From: Bradyrhizobium sp. 141
GTDB lineage: Bacteria > Pseudomonadota > Alphaproteobacteria > Rhizobiales > Xanthobacteraceae
Assembly: GCF_023074055.1 (NCBI RefSeq)
Contig: NZ_JADPKR010000002.1
Location: forward strand, 186,001-250,000
Length of the DNA stretch: 64,000 nucleotides
Direction of reading: 5' to 3'
Shown: positions 1-8,037 of the stretch, in pieces
Layout of the letters: each line of letters opens with the position of its first letter
Position numbering within the stretch: position 1 is the stretch's first letter
Position numbers and translations under genes: made by a program
The notes under the pieces: model-generated
Databases searched by the model: none
The model's input: only the letters and a program-made list of their open reading frames with translations
What the model was told of the DNA's origin: nothing

Positions 1-1105
1 GGTGATGGTCTCCAGCGCCTCGACGGCGGTGTTCACCTTGCTCGTGATCATCTCCCGCGTGGTGATGTACCACGCGACCTGGCCGAGCCGCTCCTATCTC
101 CTGATGGTCGCCGCCAAGCTCGGACTGGCCTGGCTCGCGATCCGGCTCGTGACCTCGGTGCTGCGCAATGCCTTCATCGTCAAGCTGGTGTCGATCACGG
201 CGTGGTTTCTCGCAGCGCTCTCGATCCTCGGCCAGCTCGATACGACGGTCGACCTGCTCGATTCCTACGCGATCGTGCTCGGCGGCCTCAGGCTGACGCC
301 ACTGCTGGTGCTCAAGGCCGGTGCGCTCCTCCTCATCGCGCTGTGGGCGACCAACATCGCGAGCAATTTCGCCGAGAGCCGGATCAACGCGACCACCGAC
401 CTGACGCCATCGGTGCAGGTGCTGCTGGTCAAGATCATCCGCATCGGGCTGCTTGCGGTCGCGATCGTGATCGCGCTCGGCGCGGTCGGCATCGATCTTT
501 CGGCGCTCGCGGTGTTCTCCGGCGCGGTCGGCGTCGGCATCGGTATCGGTCTGCAGAAGATCGTCGCCAACTTCATCTCGGGCATCATCCTGCTCGCCGA
601 CAAGTCGGTGAAGCCCGGCGACCTTGTCACCATCGGCGACAATACCGGCCGCATCAGCGCGATGAAGACGCGTTATATTTCCGTCGCCGCCGGCGACGGC
701 CGCGAGTTCCTGGTGCCGAACGAGGATCTGGTGACGCAAAAGGTCGTCAACTGGACCTATACCGACAAGAACACGCTGGTGAAAATCGCCTTCGGCACCA
801 ATTACGACGCCGATCCCCGCCTGGTCTGCACGCTCGCCGCGGAGACCGCCGCCGCCCATCCGCGCGCGCAGAAGGGCAAGCCGCCGACCTGTATCCTGAC
901 CGAGTTCGCCGAAGCCGGGATGAAATTCTCGCTGACCTTCTGGATCGCCGACCCTGATGGCATGGACAAGGTCAAGAGCGACGTGATGCTGGGGCTGTGG
1001 GACGCCTTCAAGCACGAGGGCATCCGGGTTCCCTATCCCGTCCGCGAAATCCGCATCCGCGGCGGCGCGCTGCCGGTGGAAACCACCGTAGAAGTCCCGA
1101 ATTAG
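1..1105 (+). CDS. MscS-family mechanosensitive channel (5' end cut by window)
   Basis: Inner-membrane small-conductance mechanosensitive channel that releases solutes on hypo-osmotic shock. The frame is open to the window edge, so the true start lies upstream; 367 residues are visible. Several hydrophobic helices (about residues 35-50, 60-78, 100-118, 142-165) precede a Gly/Ala-rich pore helix (about 170-192, with GAVGVGIGIGLQK), then the MscS beta domain (about 195-255, with KPGD and VPN motifs) and the alpha/beta C-terminal domain to about 360. The extra helices before the pore helix fit the larger MscS-like proteins rather than the minimal E. coli form. The next gene on the same strand starts 120 bp downstream. 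Confidence 0.88.
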   Translation, partial: VMVSSASTAVFTLLVIISRVVMYHATWPSRSYLLMVAAKLGLAWLAIRLVTSVLRNAFIVKLVSITAWFLAALSILGQLDTTVDLLDSYAIVLGGLRLTPLLVLKAGALLLIALWATNIASNFAESRINATTDLTPSVQVLLVKIIRIGLLAVAIVIALGAVGIDLSALAVFSGAVGVGIGIGLQKIVANFISGIILLADKSVKPGDLVTIGDNTGRISAMKTRYISVAAGDGREFLVPNEDLVTQKVVNWTYTDKNTLVKIAFGTNYDADPRLVCTLAAETAAAHPRAQKGKPPTCILTEFAEAGMKFSLTFWIADPDGMDKVKSDVMLGLWDAFKHEGIRVPYPVREIRIRGGALPVETTVEVPN

Positions 1106-1224
1106 GCCCGCTTTCGGGCGCAAAGAGCAGGCCCGGCTTGCATGAAGGCCCGCAATCATTAAATTAGGGCCTGAAATCAAGCCTTTCCGCCGATATTTGG
1201 ACAGCCCCGGAAGACCGCACAAGC

Positions 1225-2043
1225 ATGAGCTACGTCGAAGCCACCGATACCTCGCTGCGCAAGACCGGACAGATCAAGCTGCATGGACCGGCCGCCTTTG
1301 CCGGCATGCGCAAGGCCGGCGCGCTGGTGGCCAAGTGCCTCGACGAGCTCACCGACATCGTCGGGCCGGGCGTGCCGACCTCGCGTATCGACGAGTTCGT
1401 CCGCGACTTCGCCTTCAGCAACAACGCCTATCCGGCGACGCTGATGTATCGCGGCTATCGCTATTCGACCTGCACCTCGCTCAACCACGTGGTCTGCCAC
1501 GGCATGCCCGGCGACCGTCCGCTGAAGGAGGGCGACATCGTCAATATCGACGTCACCTTCATCGTCGACGGCTGGTACGGCGATTCCAGCCGGATGTATG
1601 CGATCGGCCCGATCGCCCGCAAGGCCGAGCGGCTGATCGAGGTGACGTATGAAGCGATGATGCGCGGCATCGCCGCGGTGAAGCCCGGCGCCACCACCGG
1701 CGACATCGGCCACGCCATCCAGAGTTTCGTCGAGCCGCAGGCCATGAGCGTGGTGCGCGATTTCTGCGGCCACGGCCTCGGGCGCATGTTCCACGACGAG
1801 CCGAACATCATCCATATCGGCCGCCCCGGCGAAGGCGTGCAGCTCAAGCCCGGCATGTTCTTCACCATCGAGCCGATGATCAATCTCGGCAAGCCGCACG
1901 TGAAGATCCTCTCCGACGGCTGGACCGCGGTGACGCGCGACCGTTCGCTATCGGCGCAGTTCGAGCACTCCGTCGGCGTGACGGCAACGGGCGTAGAGAT
2001 TTTCACGCTATCGGAGCGGCACGGCGAGAAGCAGATCGGCTAG
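1225..2043 (+). CDS. map: Type I methionine aminopeptidase
   Basis: Cytoplasmic metalloprotease that removes the initiator methionine from nascent proteins. At 272 residues it has the usual type I length. The pita-bread fold ligands are all visible: two Asp around [16 protein letters not shown], the His in GHGLGRMFH, Glu in FTIEPMI, and Glu in AQFEHSVGV near the C-terminus. ATG start, followed directly by a basic/polar N-terminus; the 120 bp upstream are non-coding. radC follows 88 bp downstream on the same strand, an order I would call ordinary chromosomal background. Confidence 0.95.
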   Translation: MSYVEATDTSLRKTGQIKLHGPAAFAGMRKAGALVAKCLDELTDIVGPGVPTSRIDEFVRDFAFSNNAYPATLMYRGYRYSTCTSLNHVVCHGMPGDRPLKEGDIVNIDVTFIVDGWYGDSSRMYAIGPIARKAERLIEVTYEAMMRGIAAVKPGATTGDIGHAIQSFVEPQAMSVVRDFCGHGLGRMFHDEPNIIHIGRPGEGVQLKPGMFFTIEPMINLGKPHVKILSDGWTAVTRDRSLSAQFEHSVGVTATGVEIFTLSERHGEKQIG

Positions 2044-2131
2044 CGGTTCGGCCCGCTCGCCCATCATCAAGCCATTTGCGGCCGCAATTGACGGTTGCAA
2101 AAGCGCAGGTCCCCGGCGATGCTGGCGGCCG

Positions 2132-2845
2132 ATGCCCGCCAAGCCGGACCACGACAAGAGCAAGCCTGACGACGCGCCGCACTATCACGGCCATCGCGAG
2201 CGGCTGCGCGAGCGCTTCTACAATGCCGGCGCGGATGCACTCAGCGACTACGAACTCTTGGAGATGGCGCTGTTTCCGGCACTGCCGCGGCGCGACACCA
2301 AACCTCTGGCAAAGGCGCTGATCAAGACGTTCGGTTCATTCGCCGAGGTCGTGCACGCGCCGGTGGCGCGCTTGCGCGAGGTTGAGGGCATCGGCGAATC
2401 CGCGATCAACCAACTCAAACTGATCGCCGCGGCGGCGCACCGCGTCGCCAAGGGCGGGGTCAACAGCCGCAACGCGCTGTCATCCTGGAACGAGGTGATC
2501 GACTATTGCCGCACCAGCATGGCGTTCGCCGACAAGGAGCAGTTTCGCCTGCTCTTCCTGGACAAACGCAACCAGCTCATCGCCGACGAGGTGCAGCAGA
2601 CCGGCACCGTCGACCACACCCCGGTCTATCCGCGCGAGGTTATCAAGCGCGCGCTGGAGCTATCGGCGACCGCCCTCATCCTGGTGCACAACCACCCCTC
2701 CGGCGATCCCTCGCCCTCGCAGGCCGACATCCAGATGACCAAGGCCATCATCGACATCGCAAAGCCGCTCGGCATCGCCGTGCACGACCACATCATCGTC
2801 GGCAAGAGCGGGCATGCGAGCCTGCGCGGGCTGCGGTTGATTTAG
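2132..2845 (+). CDS. radC: RadC family (JAB/MPN-domain) protein
   Basis: 237 residues. A helix-hairpin-helix (about residues 82-98, [12 protein letters not shown]) precedes a JAB/MPN metalloprotease-like domain. The JAMM signature is complete: His186-x-His188, seven residues, Ser196, two residues, Asp199. The family was once linked to DNA repair but its role is unproven. No good ribosome binding site precedes the ATG, but no better start is in frame. The last 49 bp of this gene (2797-2845) are repeated almost exactly at 6978-7026, beyond a three-gene cassette, so this gene end looks like an insertion point. Confidence 0.93.
   Translation: MPAKPDHDKSKPDDAPHYHGHRERLRERFYNAGADALSDYELLEMALFPALPRRDTKPLAKALIKTFGSFAEVVHAPVARLREVEGIGESAINQLKLIAAAAHRVAKGGVNSRNALSSWNEVIDYCRTSMAFADKEQFRLLFLDKRNQLIADEVQQTGTVDHTPVYPREVIKRALELSATALILVHNHPSGDPSPSQADIQMTKAIIDIAKPLGIAVHDHIIVGKSGHASLRGLRLI
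2797..2845 (+). repeat. Left copy of the 49-bp radC 3'-end direct repeat
   Basis: Last 49 bp of radC including its TAG stop. It matches 6978-7026 at 46 of 49 positions, with 30 bp identical at the left end. Similarity stops abruptly on both sides. See the finding on the radC insertion. Confidence 0.9.
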
Positions 2846-2951
2846 CCCGCTGGCGCCACCCGGAGCGCCATCGGCGTCGAGCGCGGATTGAGGGCGTGAA
2901 CGATTTTCGTTCGCGCCCCCAACTGCAACAGCGATCAATCAATCCGGCGCG

Positions 2952-4007
2952 TCAATTCACAGGCGCCGCCAGCAGCTCGTTCAGATTGGCGTCAAGCTGC
3001 GCGAGCAACTCCGGGTCCACACCAAACAGGCCGAGATGTCCGCAGATGCTCTTCAGCGGACGGAACTCGCTTCCCGGGATCAGACGCTGCTCAATCTCGC
3101 AGTCGCTCGGCGGGAAGAACATGTCGTGACTGATCGGCATCACGTAGGTCTTCGCCTTGATACGGCCGAGCGCCAACGCGAGATCGCCGCCGGTGTTGCG
3201 GCTCACGTCGCCTCGTTGCCATTTCCACGCCATCGCCAGCAGAGCGTTTGGATCCATCGGCGCGAAATATCCTGTCATGAAGGTGTCGACGAAGGCCTGC
3301 ATCGAGTCGAAGCCGAGCGCTTTGTGTCGGCCTTCGCGGAAGAAGTCGGTACTCCACCCCATCACCGTCCACAGCTTGGCGTGGCGCTTGAGGCCGGCGG
3401 AGACATCGGCCGGCGAACCGTACTTGCCGCCGCCGAACCCCGGATCGGATGTAATGGCTTCGCAGAGTGTCTCGGCGAAGACGAAATCGTGCTCAGTGTT
3501 CTTGGCGGTGCCGGCGATCGGAGCAGCTCGCTTGACGAAGTCGGGATAGCGCACGGCCCACTCATAGGCCTGCTGCGCGCCCATCGAGCCGCCGACGACC
3601 AGCGCGAGACTCTTTAGACCGTATTTCTCGGTCAGAAGCTTGTGTTGGGCGCGAACGTCGTCGCCAATGCGCACTTTCGGGAAGGTCGGTACGGCCTGCG
3701 CTCCACCGCTGTTGTTCGGTGAGGTGGAAAGGCCATTTCCGATCTGGTTGACGACGATGATAAAGTACTTCGCCGGATCGAGCGCACGCCCGTTGCCGAT
3801 GTAGACCTGCTCCATGATCTTGCTCGTACCCGAGTACCAGGTTGTAACGAGGATCGCGTTGTCCTTCGCCGCGTTCAGCGTTCCGTGGGTCGCCACCGCA
3901 AGCTGACAGTCGGGAATATAGCCCCCCTCCTCAAGCTCGAGGTTGCCGATTCTAATCATCTCATAGGGACCGTGGTCTTCCTGGCCGTAGTAGGGATTTG
4001 TGCTCAT
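2952..4007 (-). CDS. MetX-like alpha/beta-fold hydrolase/acyltransferase
   Basis: 351-residue alpha/beta-hydrolase of the homoserine O-acetyltransferase-like branch. The nucleophile elbow is GGSMGAQ (about residue 140). Candidate Asp lies in PISHDMFFPPSD and the catalytic His in CGHLGLFG near the C-terminus. It sits 28 bp downstream of the Baeyer-Villiger monooxygenase on the same strand, so co-transcription is likely. In that context a hydrolase cleaving the ester or lactone made by the monooxygenase is more plausible than methionine synthesis; that is inference from neighbourhood. Start is an ATG preceded by an AGGAGGAAAC-type ribosome site. Confidence 0.8.
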   Translation of the reverse strand: MSTNPYYGQEDHGPYEMIRIGNLELEEGGYIPDCQLAVATHGTLNAAKDNAILVTTWYSGTSKIMEQVYIGNGRALDPAKYFIIVVNQIGNGLSTSPNNSGGAQAVPTFPKVRIGDDVRAQHKLLTEKYGLKSLALVVGGSMGAQQAYEWAVRYPDFVKRAAPIAGTAKNTEHDFVFAETLCEAITSDPGFGGGKYGSPADVSAGLKRHAKLWTVMGWSTDFFREGRHKALGFDSMQAFVDTFMTGYFAPMDPNALLAMAWKWQRGDVSRNTGGDLALALGRIKAKTYVMPISHDMFFPPSDCEIEQRLIPGSEFRPLKSICGHLGLFGVDPELLAQLDANLNELLAAPVN

Positions 4008-4035
4008 TGGATGTTTCCTCCTGTTGTTGTTATCA

Positions 4036-5685
4036 TCAGGTCATCGCAAAGCCTTGGTAGCCATTGGCTGCAAGTTCGTCGCACTGCCGGTTGTAGTTAC
4101 CGACGCCGCCAATATAGGACAGCAGGCGTCGTGGCTTTCCGTCGACGTTCGAGCCCATGTACCAGGAGTCGGTTTTCACAACGAGGGTCGCGGCCGCGAT
4201 CTCGTCGTGGTGCTTCACCCAGTTGTCCTCGAACTCCTTGGTTGCCTCAACGACGCCTTTGCCGTGCTCCCTCGCGTAAGCAATGCAGTCGGCGATCCAG
4301 TCCACCTGCTGCTGAAGACAGGTCGTCATGTTGCAAAGTGCGGCGGACGGAGCGAGCGGAGCGCCGGTGGTGAACAGGTTGGGATAGCCGTGCACCTGCA
4401 ACCCCATCGCGGTGCGGATATCGTCGTGCCACCTGTCCTTCAGCGAACGGCCGTCGCGGCCGCGGATGTCGATCCGGCTGAGGGCGCCCGAACCGGCGTC
4501 GAATCCGACGGCTAGGATGATGATGTCGGCCTCATGGACCTTCCCGTCGGAGGTCTGGATGCCTTCGGGCACGATGCGCTCGATCGGTGTCTTGCGGCAG
4601 TTCACTCCCTCGACGTTGTCCTGCAGATAGGCCTCAAGATATTTGTTCTCGAGTGGCACACGATGCGTGCCGAATCCGTAGTCGTTCTCGGATGGAATGA
4701 GCAGATCGCACAGCTTCGGGTCGTTCCGAAGCCGCTGCCGCAACTTGCCTCGGACGAATTCAGAAACGACCGCGCTTACCGCCTCGTCGAAGAACATTTC
4801 CGGGAACGTCGCAAGCCACATCGATAGCGATCCGTCGTTCCAGTATTTTTCCAGAACCTCGGTGCGCTCATCGGCGGTCAGTTCGGCCCAAGGGCGATTC
4901 TCGAAGTCATAGTCGAAGCCCGCGAAGGTGGAGCGCACGCGGGTCTTCAGCTCATTGAATCGGCTGCTCCAGCGATCCCAATCCGCTTGCGAATATTTCG
5001 GGTTCTTCATGGGCACAACATATTGTGGCGTGCGCACGAACACCTTCATCGACCCGACTTCGGGTGCGATGGTCTGGATCACCTGGATGCCGGTGGCTCC
5101 GGTGCCCACCACGGCGACCCGCTTGCCTTTGAGATCGATACCGTCTTTCGGCCAGAGACCGGTATGGGTGATCACACCTTTGAACGTGGACTGGCCCGGG
5201 AAGCGGTCGTTCAGCGGGGCCGACAGCATGCCGCAGCAGGCCAACAGATATTGCGTATCAATGCGTTCGCCATCGGCAGTGACCACATCCCAGCGGCCGT
5301 CCTTCTCCCGATAGGTGGCGGACTCGATCCGGGTACTGAATTGGATGTCCTTCTTGAGATCGAAGCGATCAGCGACGAAGTTCAGCCACTGCTCGGTCTC
5401 TGGCTGCCCCGGAAAACGCTCGCTCGGCTTCCACGCTTTGTACAAATCCTCGGAAAACCAATACTGGTACACCTCGACCTGAGAATCGAAGCGCGCACCG
5501 GGGTAACGATTCCAGTACCAGGTTCCGCCAACGCCGGAGCCCGCCTCATAGGCGCGGACCTTCAGCCCCAGTTGCCGCATGCGGTGCAACTGGTACAGAC
5601 CTGCGATGCCAGCTCCGATAACCACCGCGTCGAGCGTCGTCTTTTTTGTTCCGTTCGATCTGGACGTGATTTCAGCCTGGTCCAT
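4036..5685 (-). CDS. Baeyer-Villiger flavin monooxygenase
   Basis: 549-residue FAD/NADPH-dependent type I Baeyer-Villiger monooxygenase, inserting oxygen next to a ketone to give an ester or lactone. Two Rossmann fingerprints are visible, GAGIAG (residues 24-29) for FAD and GTGATG (194-199) for NADPH. The family signature FxGxxxHxxxWP appears as FKGVITHTGLWP (168-179). Length fits the cyclohexanone/phenylacetone monooxygenase group. The substrate cannot be read from sequence. The hydrolase downstream and the divergent AraC regulator upstream make an inducible ketone-cleavage unit likely. Confidence 0.93.
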   Translation of the reverse strand: MDQAEITSRSNGTKKTTLDAVVIGAGIAGLYQLHRMRQLGLKVRAYEAGSGVGGTWYWNRYPGARFDSQVEVYQYWFSEDLYKAWKPSERFPGQPETEQWLNFVADRFDLKKDIQFSTRIESATYREKDGRWDVVTADGERIDTQYLLACCGMLSAPLNDRFPGQSTFKGVITHTGLWPKDGIDLKGKRVAVVGTGATGIQVIQTIAPEVGSMKVFVRTPQYVVPMKNPKYSQADWDRWSSRFNELKTRVRSTFAGFDYDFENRPWAELTADERTEVLEKYWNDGSLSMWLATFPEMFFDEAVSAVVSEFVRGKLRQRLRNDPKLCDLLIPSENDYGFGTHRVPLENKYLEAYLQDNVEGVNCRKTPIERIVPEGIQTSDGKVHEADIIILAVGFDAGSGALSRIDIRGRDGRSLKDRWHDDIRTAMGLQVHGYPNLFTTGAPLAPSAALCNMTTCLQQQVDWIADCIAYAREHGKGVVEATKEFEDNWVKHHDEIAAATLVVKTDSWYMGSNVDGKPRRLLSYIGGVGNYNRQCDELAANGYQGFAMT

Positions 5686-6037
5686 TTCCCTCTCCCGATA
5701 TTTTTTTGGCTATGCACGGTGCCACTCGACCTAGTGGGCGGAGTGCGCGTCCTTGGCGATCCAACGGAAGTGCTGGGCAGGTCTCAGGGCCCCTGAAGGG
5801 TCTCAAGCCGCTCACGCATCGCCGGCAGAACGTGCCGGAAATTAGTTGCCCCGAACCACGGCGGGCTTGAACGAAGCCGACCATTTTTTGGACGAAATGC
5901 GCGTGCGGTGCAGCGAACGCTCCGGGCGAACCAATACATTTGGCCAAATGCAAAAAGCGCCGTATCCTGCGCTATCGATCCCATATCATCGGAAGGAAGA
6001 GCCGGCGAACGGCCACCAACCATGCGGAGGCTGCGCC
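5686..6037. other. Divergent intergenic region, BVMO / AraC regulator
   Basis: 352 bp between the divergent monooxygenase and AraC starts; it must hold both promoters. I see no convincing gene. A partial TGGCAC element on the minus strand (about 5709-5725) has wrong spacing for a sigma-54 promoter. AraC half-sites cannot be assigned by eye. Confidence 0.5.
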
Positions 6038-6928
6038 ATGAGCAAGTTCATTGCGGTCGAGGAGCTTCCGCGATACGCACCGGGTGAACTGAAGCTGGAC
6101 AGTTCGGCGGTCGGCCGACCTGATTTCCGCATGCGGGTATTTCGCTATGCGCCGTCCGATATTTGGGTCCCCCCGACGGAAGACTTCCTGATCGTCGTCT
6201 ACCGGCAAGGAGCCACCGCGATGAACCGTCGCGTGACCGGCGCATGGAAGCAGGAGCGAGTCAGCCGCGGCATTACCACGCTGCTGACCCGCGCCGAGCC
6301 TTCGCATTGGCGATGGGCAAACGATATAGAGGTCAGCCACTTCTACATTTCACCGGCTTTCATGATGAAAACCGCGAGCGAGGCTTTCGATCATGACGTC
6401 GGCGCCATTGAACTCCATGACCTGCTCGGAATCGATGACCCCGTCCTGGACTGGATCAACGAACAAATGGCTCACGAAGTCGCCGCCGGCGGTCCCGGCG
6501 GAAGACTCTGCTACGACGCGCTGGCGCTCCAGGCCAGCGTCCACATCGTGCGGAAATACGCGGCGGTGAAGTTCAAGATGCCTTCCGCGCGGGGACATTT
6601 CAGGCCGGCTCATGCCCGGCTGATCGAGGACTACATCCAGCAGAATATTTCCCGAAACATCACGCTCGACGAACTAGCAGCCATCTGCAACTGTACGCCG
6701 ATTCAATTCGCGCGAAAATTCCACGCTCATTACGGGATACGGCCTCACGCTTTTGTTCAGAAACAGAAAGTCGAACAGGCATGCCGGCATCTGCGACGGG
6801 ACAATCTTGCACTCAAGGAAATCGCGCTCCTCAGCGGCTTTGCCGACCAGAGTCATCTGAACAGGGTCTTTCGCCAGTACCTCAATTGTACGCCGGCTGA
6901 ATATCGCAAGGGTGCCTCGGGCAGCTGA
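6038..6928 (+). CDS. AraC-family transcriptional regulator
   Basis: 296 residues. The C-terminal 100 residues carry the double helix-turn-helix of AraC/XylS proteins, including ITLDELAAICN and the conserved ALKEIALLSGFADQSHLNR segment followed by the TPAEYRK signature. The N-terminal domain is a cupin-like effector region. The ATG at 6038 was chosen over an open frame 64 codons longer because residues before it lack family character and run through the divergent promoter region. It is divergent from the monooxygenase/hydrolase pair and is the obvious candidate activator. Its stop lies 49 bp before the right radC repeat. Confidence 0.92.
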   Translation: MSKFIAVEELPRYAPGELKLDSSAVGRPDFRMRVFRYAPSDIWVPPTEDFLIVVYRQGATAMNRRVTGAWKQERVSRGITTLLTRAEPSHWRWANDIEVSHFYISPAFMMKTASEAFDHDVGAIELHDLLGIDDPVLDWINEQMAHEVAAGGPGGRLCYDALALQASVHIVRKYAAVKFKMPSARGHFRPAHARLIEDYIQQNISRNITLDELAAICNCTPIQFARKFHAHYGIRPHAFVQKQKVEQACRHLRRDNLALKEIALLSGFADQSHLNRVFRQYLNCTPAEYRKGASGS

Positions 6929-6977
6929 AGCCGTTCCGGTCCTGGCGGCGGCGACAACCTTCGTCAAAGTCGGAAAG

Positions 6978-7026
6978 CGTCGGCAAGAGCGGGCATGCGA
7001 GCCTGCGGAGGCTGCGGTTGATCTAG
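6978..7026 (+). repeat. Right copy of the 49-bp radC 3'-end direct repeat
   Basis: Matches 2797-2845 at 46 of 49 positions. Read in the radC frame it still encodes the RadC C-terminus with one change (Gly to Arg); the other two differences are synonymous. The TAG is kept. The stop codon of the convergent glycine-zipper gene (7025-7023) lies inside this copy. Confidence 0.9.
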
Positions 7027-7343
7027 TAGCAATACCTGTGATCGACCCGGACATAATACCCGTCCGGCCTCTGCATGTAGCAGCCGCGCTGATAGGCATA
7101 GTAGCCGGAGCGGCGGCGCTCGCCTTCGGAAGCGATCGCGGCGCCCGTGCCGGCACCGACGACGGCACCGATTGCGGCTCCGCGGCCTCCACCGAGAGCG
7201 CCGCCGAGGATCGCCCCGCCGACACCGCCGATGATCGCGCCACCAATGGCGTCCTGGGCTGCGGCCTCATGCACGGGCATCGCCGCCGCGACCGTCAGAC
7301 ATGCCGCGATTCCAAAACTTCCAATGCGAAGACCCCGAAGCAT
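7023..7343 (-). CDS. Secreted glycine-zipper protein
   Basis: 106 residues from the ATG at 7343, which has a GGGAGGGC ribosome site; a longer frame to 7424 lacks one. A signal peptide (about 1-28, ending AAAQD) precedes a glycine zipper with repeated G-x3-G spacing (GGAIIGGVGGAILGGALGGG and onward), then a short Tyr/Arg/Cys-rich tail ending CY. Proteins of this kind sit in the envelope of rhizobia; function unknown. Its stop codon overlaps the right radC repeat, implying that radC and this gene were once directly convergent. Confidence 0.82.
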   Translation of the reverse strand: MLRGLRIGSFGIAACLTVAAAMPVHEAAAQDAIGGAIIGGVGGAILGGALGGGRGAAIGAVVGAGTGAAIASEGERRRSGYYAYQRGCYMQRPDGYYVRVDHRYCY

Positions 7344-7413
7344 GCTCGCCCTCCCTGTGGTGAGGCAAGTCATAGCGCCGGAGGCGGATTCGGGCCAGAC
7401 AAATTGCCGGCTC

Positions 7414-7788
7414 TCAGGGCTCAACCCAGCGCAGCACGGCCTCGGCGGTATCGGCGGGCGTGGTGTTGAAGCAGATCGCGGCTCCCGGGGCGAGGCGATG
7501 GGCGAGGTTGAGCACCTTCTCGAACAGCACGAGGCGCTCCTTCGGCTCGCGCAGGCCGGCGCCGATCACGATGCAGTCGAAGCTCTCGTCGCGCAGCGCG
7601 GCCGCGACGCCGGCTTCCGCGGTCACGTCGAGATCGATCAGGCAGCTCGTGACCTCGAAGCCGAGATCGCGCAGGCGCAACAGCTGCGCCTCGATATAGT
7701 TGCGCACGAGGTCCGGCGTCAGTTGCGGGAATGCGCTATAGTCGGCGCTGCCGGGTTCGATGCCGATCGCGAGGATGCGCTTGGCCAT
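7414..7788 (-). CDS. Conserved hypothetical protein, small alpha/beta fold
   Basis: 124 residues from the ATG at 7788, chosen because AAGGAGT lies 5 bp upstream; the frame extends 43 codons further but is Arg-rich and not protein-like. The sequence alternates hydrophobic strands and helices (ILAIGIE, VTSCLIDLDV, FDCIVIGAG, GAAICFNTTP), suggesting a small Rossmann-like fold. I recognise no family or catalytic motif. It stands alone between the glycine-zipper gene and the lysozyme-like gene, so context gives no role. Confidence 0.7.
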   Translation of the reverse strand: MAKRILAIGIEPGSADYSAFPQLTPDLVRNYIEAQLLRLRDLGFEVTSCLIDLDVTAEAGVAAALRDESFDCIVIGAGLREPKERLVLFEKVLNLAHRLAPGAAICFNTTPADTAEAVLRWVEP

Positions 7789-8037
7789 GCAGGACTCCTT
7801 GCCGAACCGTCTCACCTCGCTAACGGACGGACGACGGCGCCGGTTCCCTGATGGGCGGCCCGCACCGCCTTCCCGGTGCCGCTGAGGATTTCCCATCCAG
7901 GTTGTAAGCCATTTCACATGCGCCGGACCGGCGACCTGCCAGATTTGCGGGAGATCATGCTGGCGTCACGCCCCGATCACGCCAGCCGGTTCACTTGGCT
8001 TGCACGAGATTCGATCATTTCATTTGCGGAGCGGAAA

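Larger units (their letters stand above)
2846..6977. mobile_element. Putative insertion (about 4.1 kb) at the radC 3' end, no integrase
   Basis: Segment between the two 49-bp radC 3'-end copies. It carries a self-contained catabolic set: alpha/beta hydrolase and Baeyer-Villiger monooxygenase on the minus strand, AraC regulator on the plus strand. No integrase, transposase or terminal inverted repeat is visible. The right copy would restore radC and its junction with the convergent glycine-zipper gene if the segment were removed. Calling it an integrated element is an inference from the repeat and the layout. A single-crossover integration of a circular DNA would leave the same structure. Confidence 0.6.

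Noticed and set aside
5709..5725. Possible sigma-54 promoter (TGGCAC) before the monooxygenase
   Set aside because: The GC of the -12 element is one base too far from the -24 GG; sigma-54 does not tolerate this spacing.
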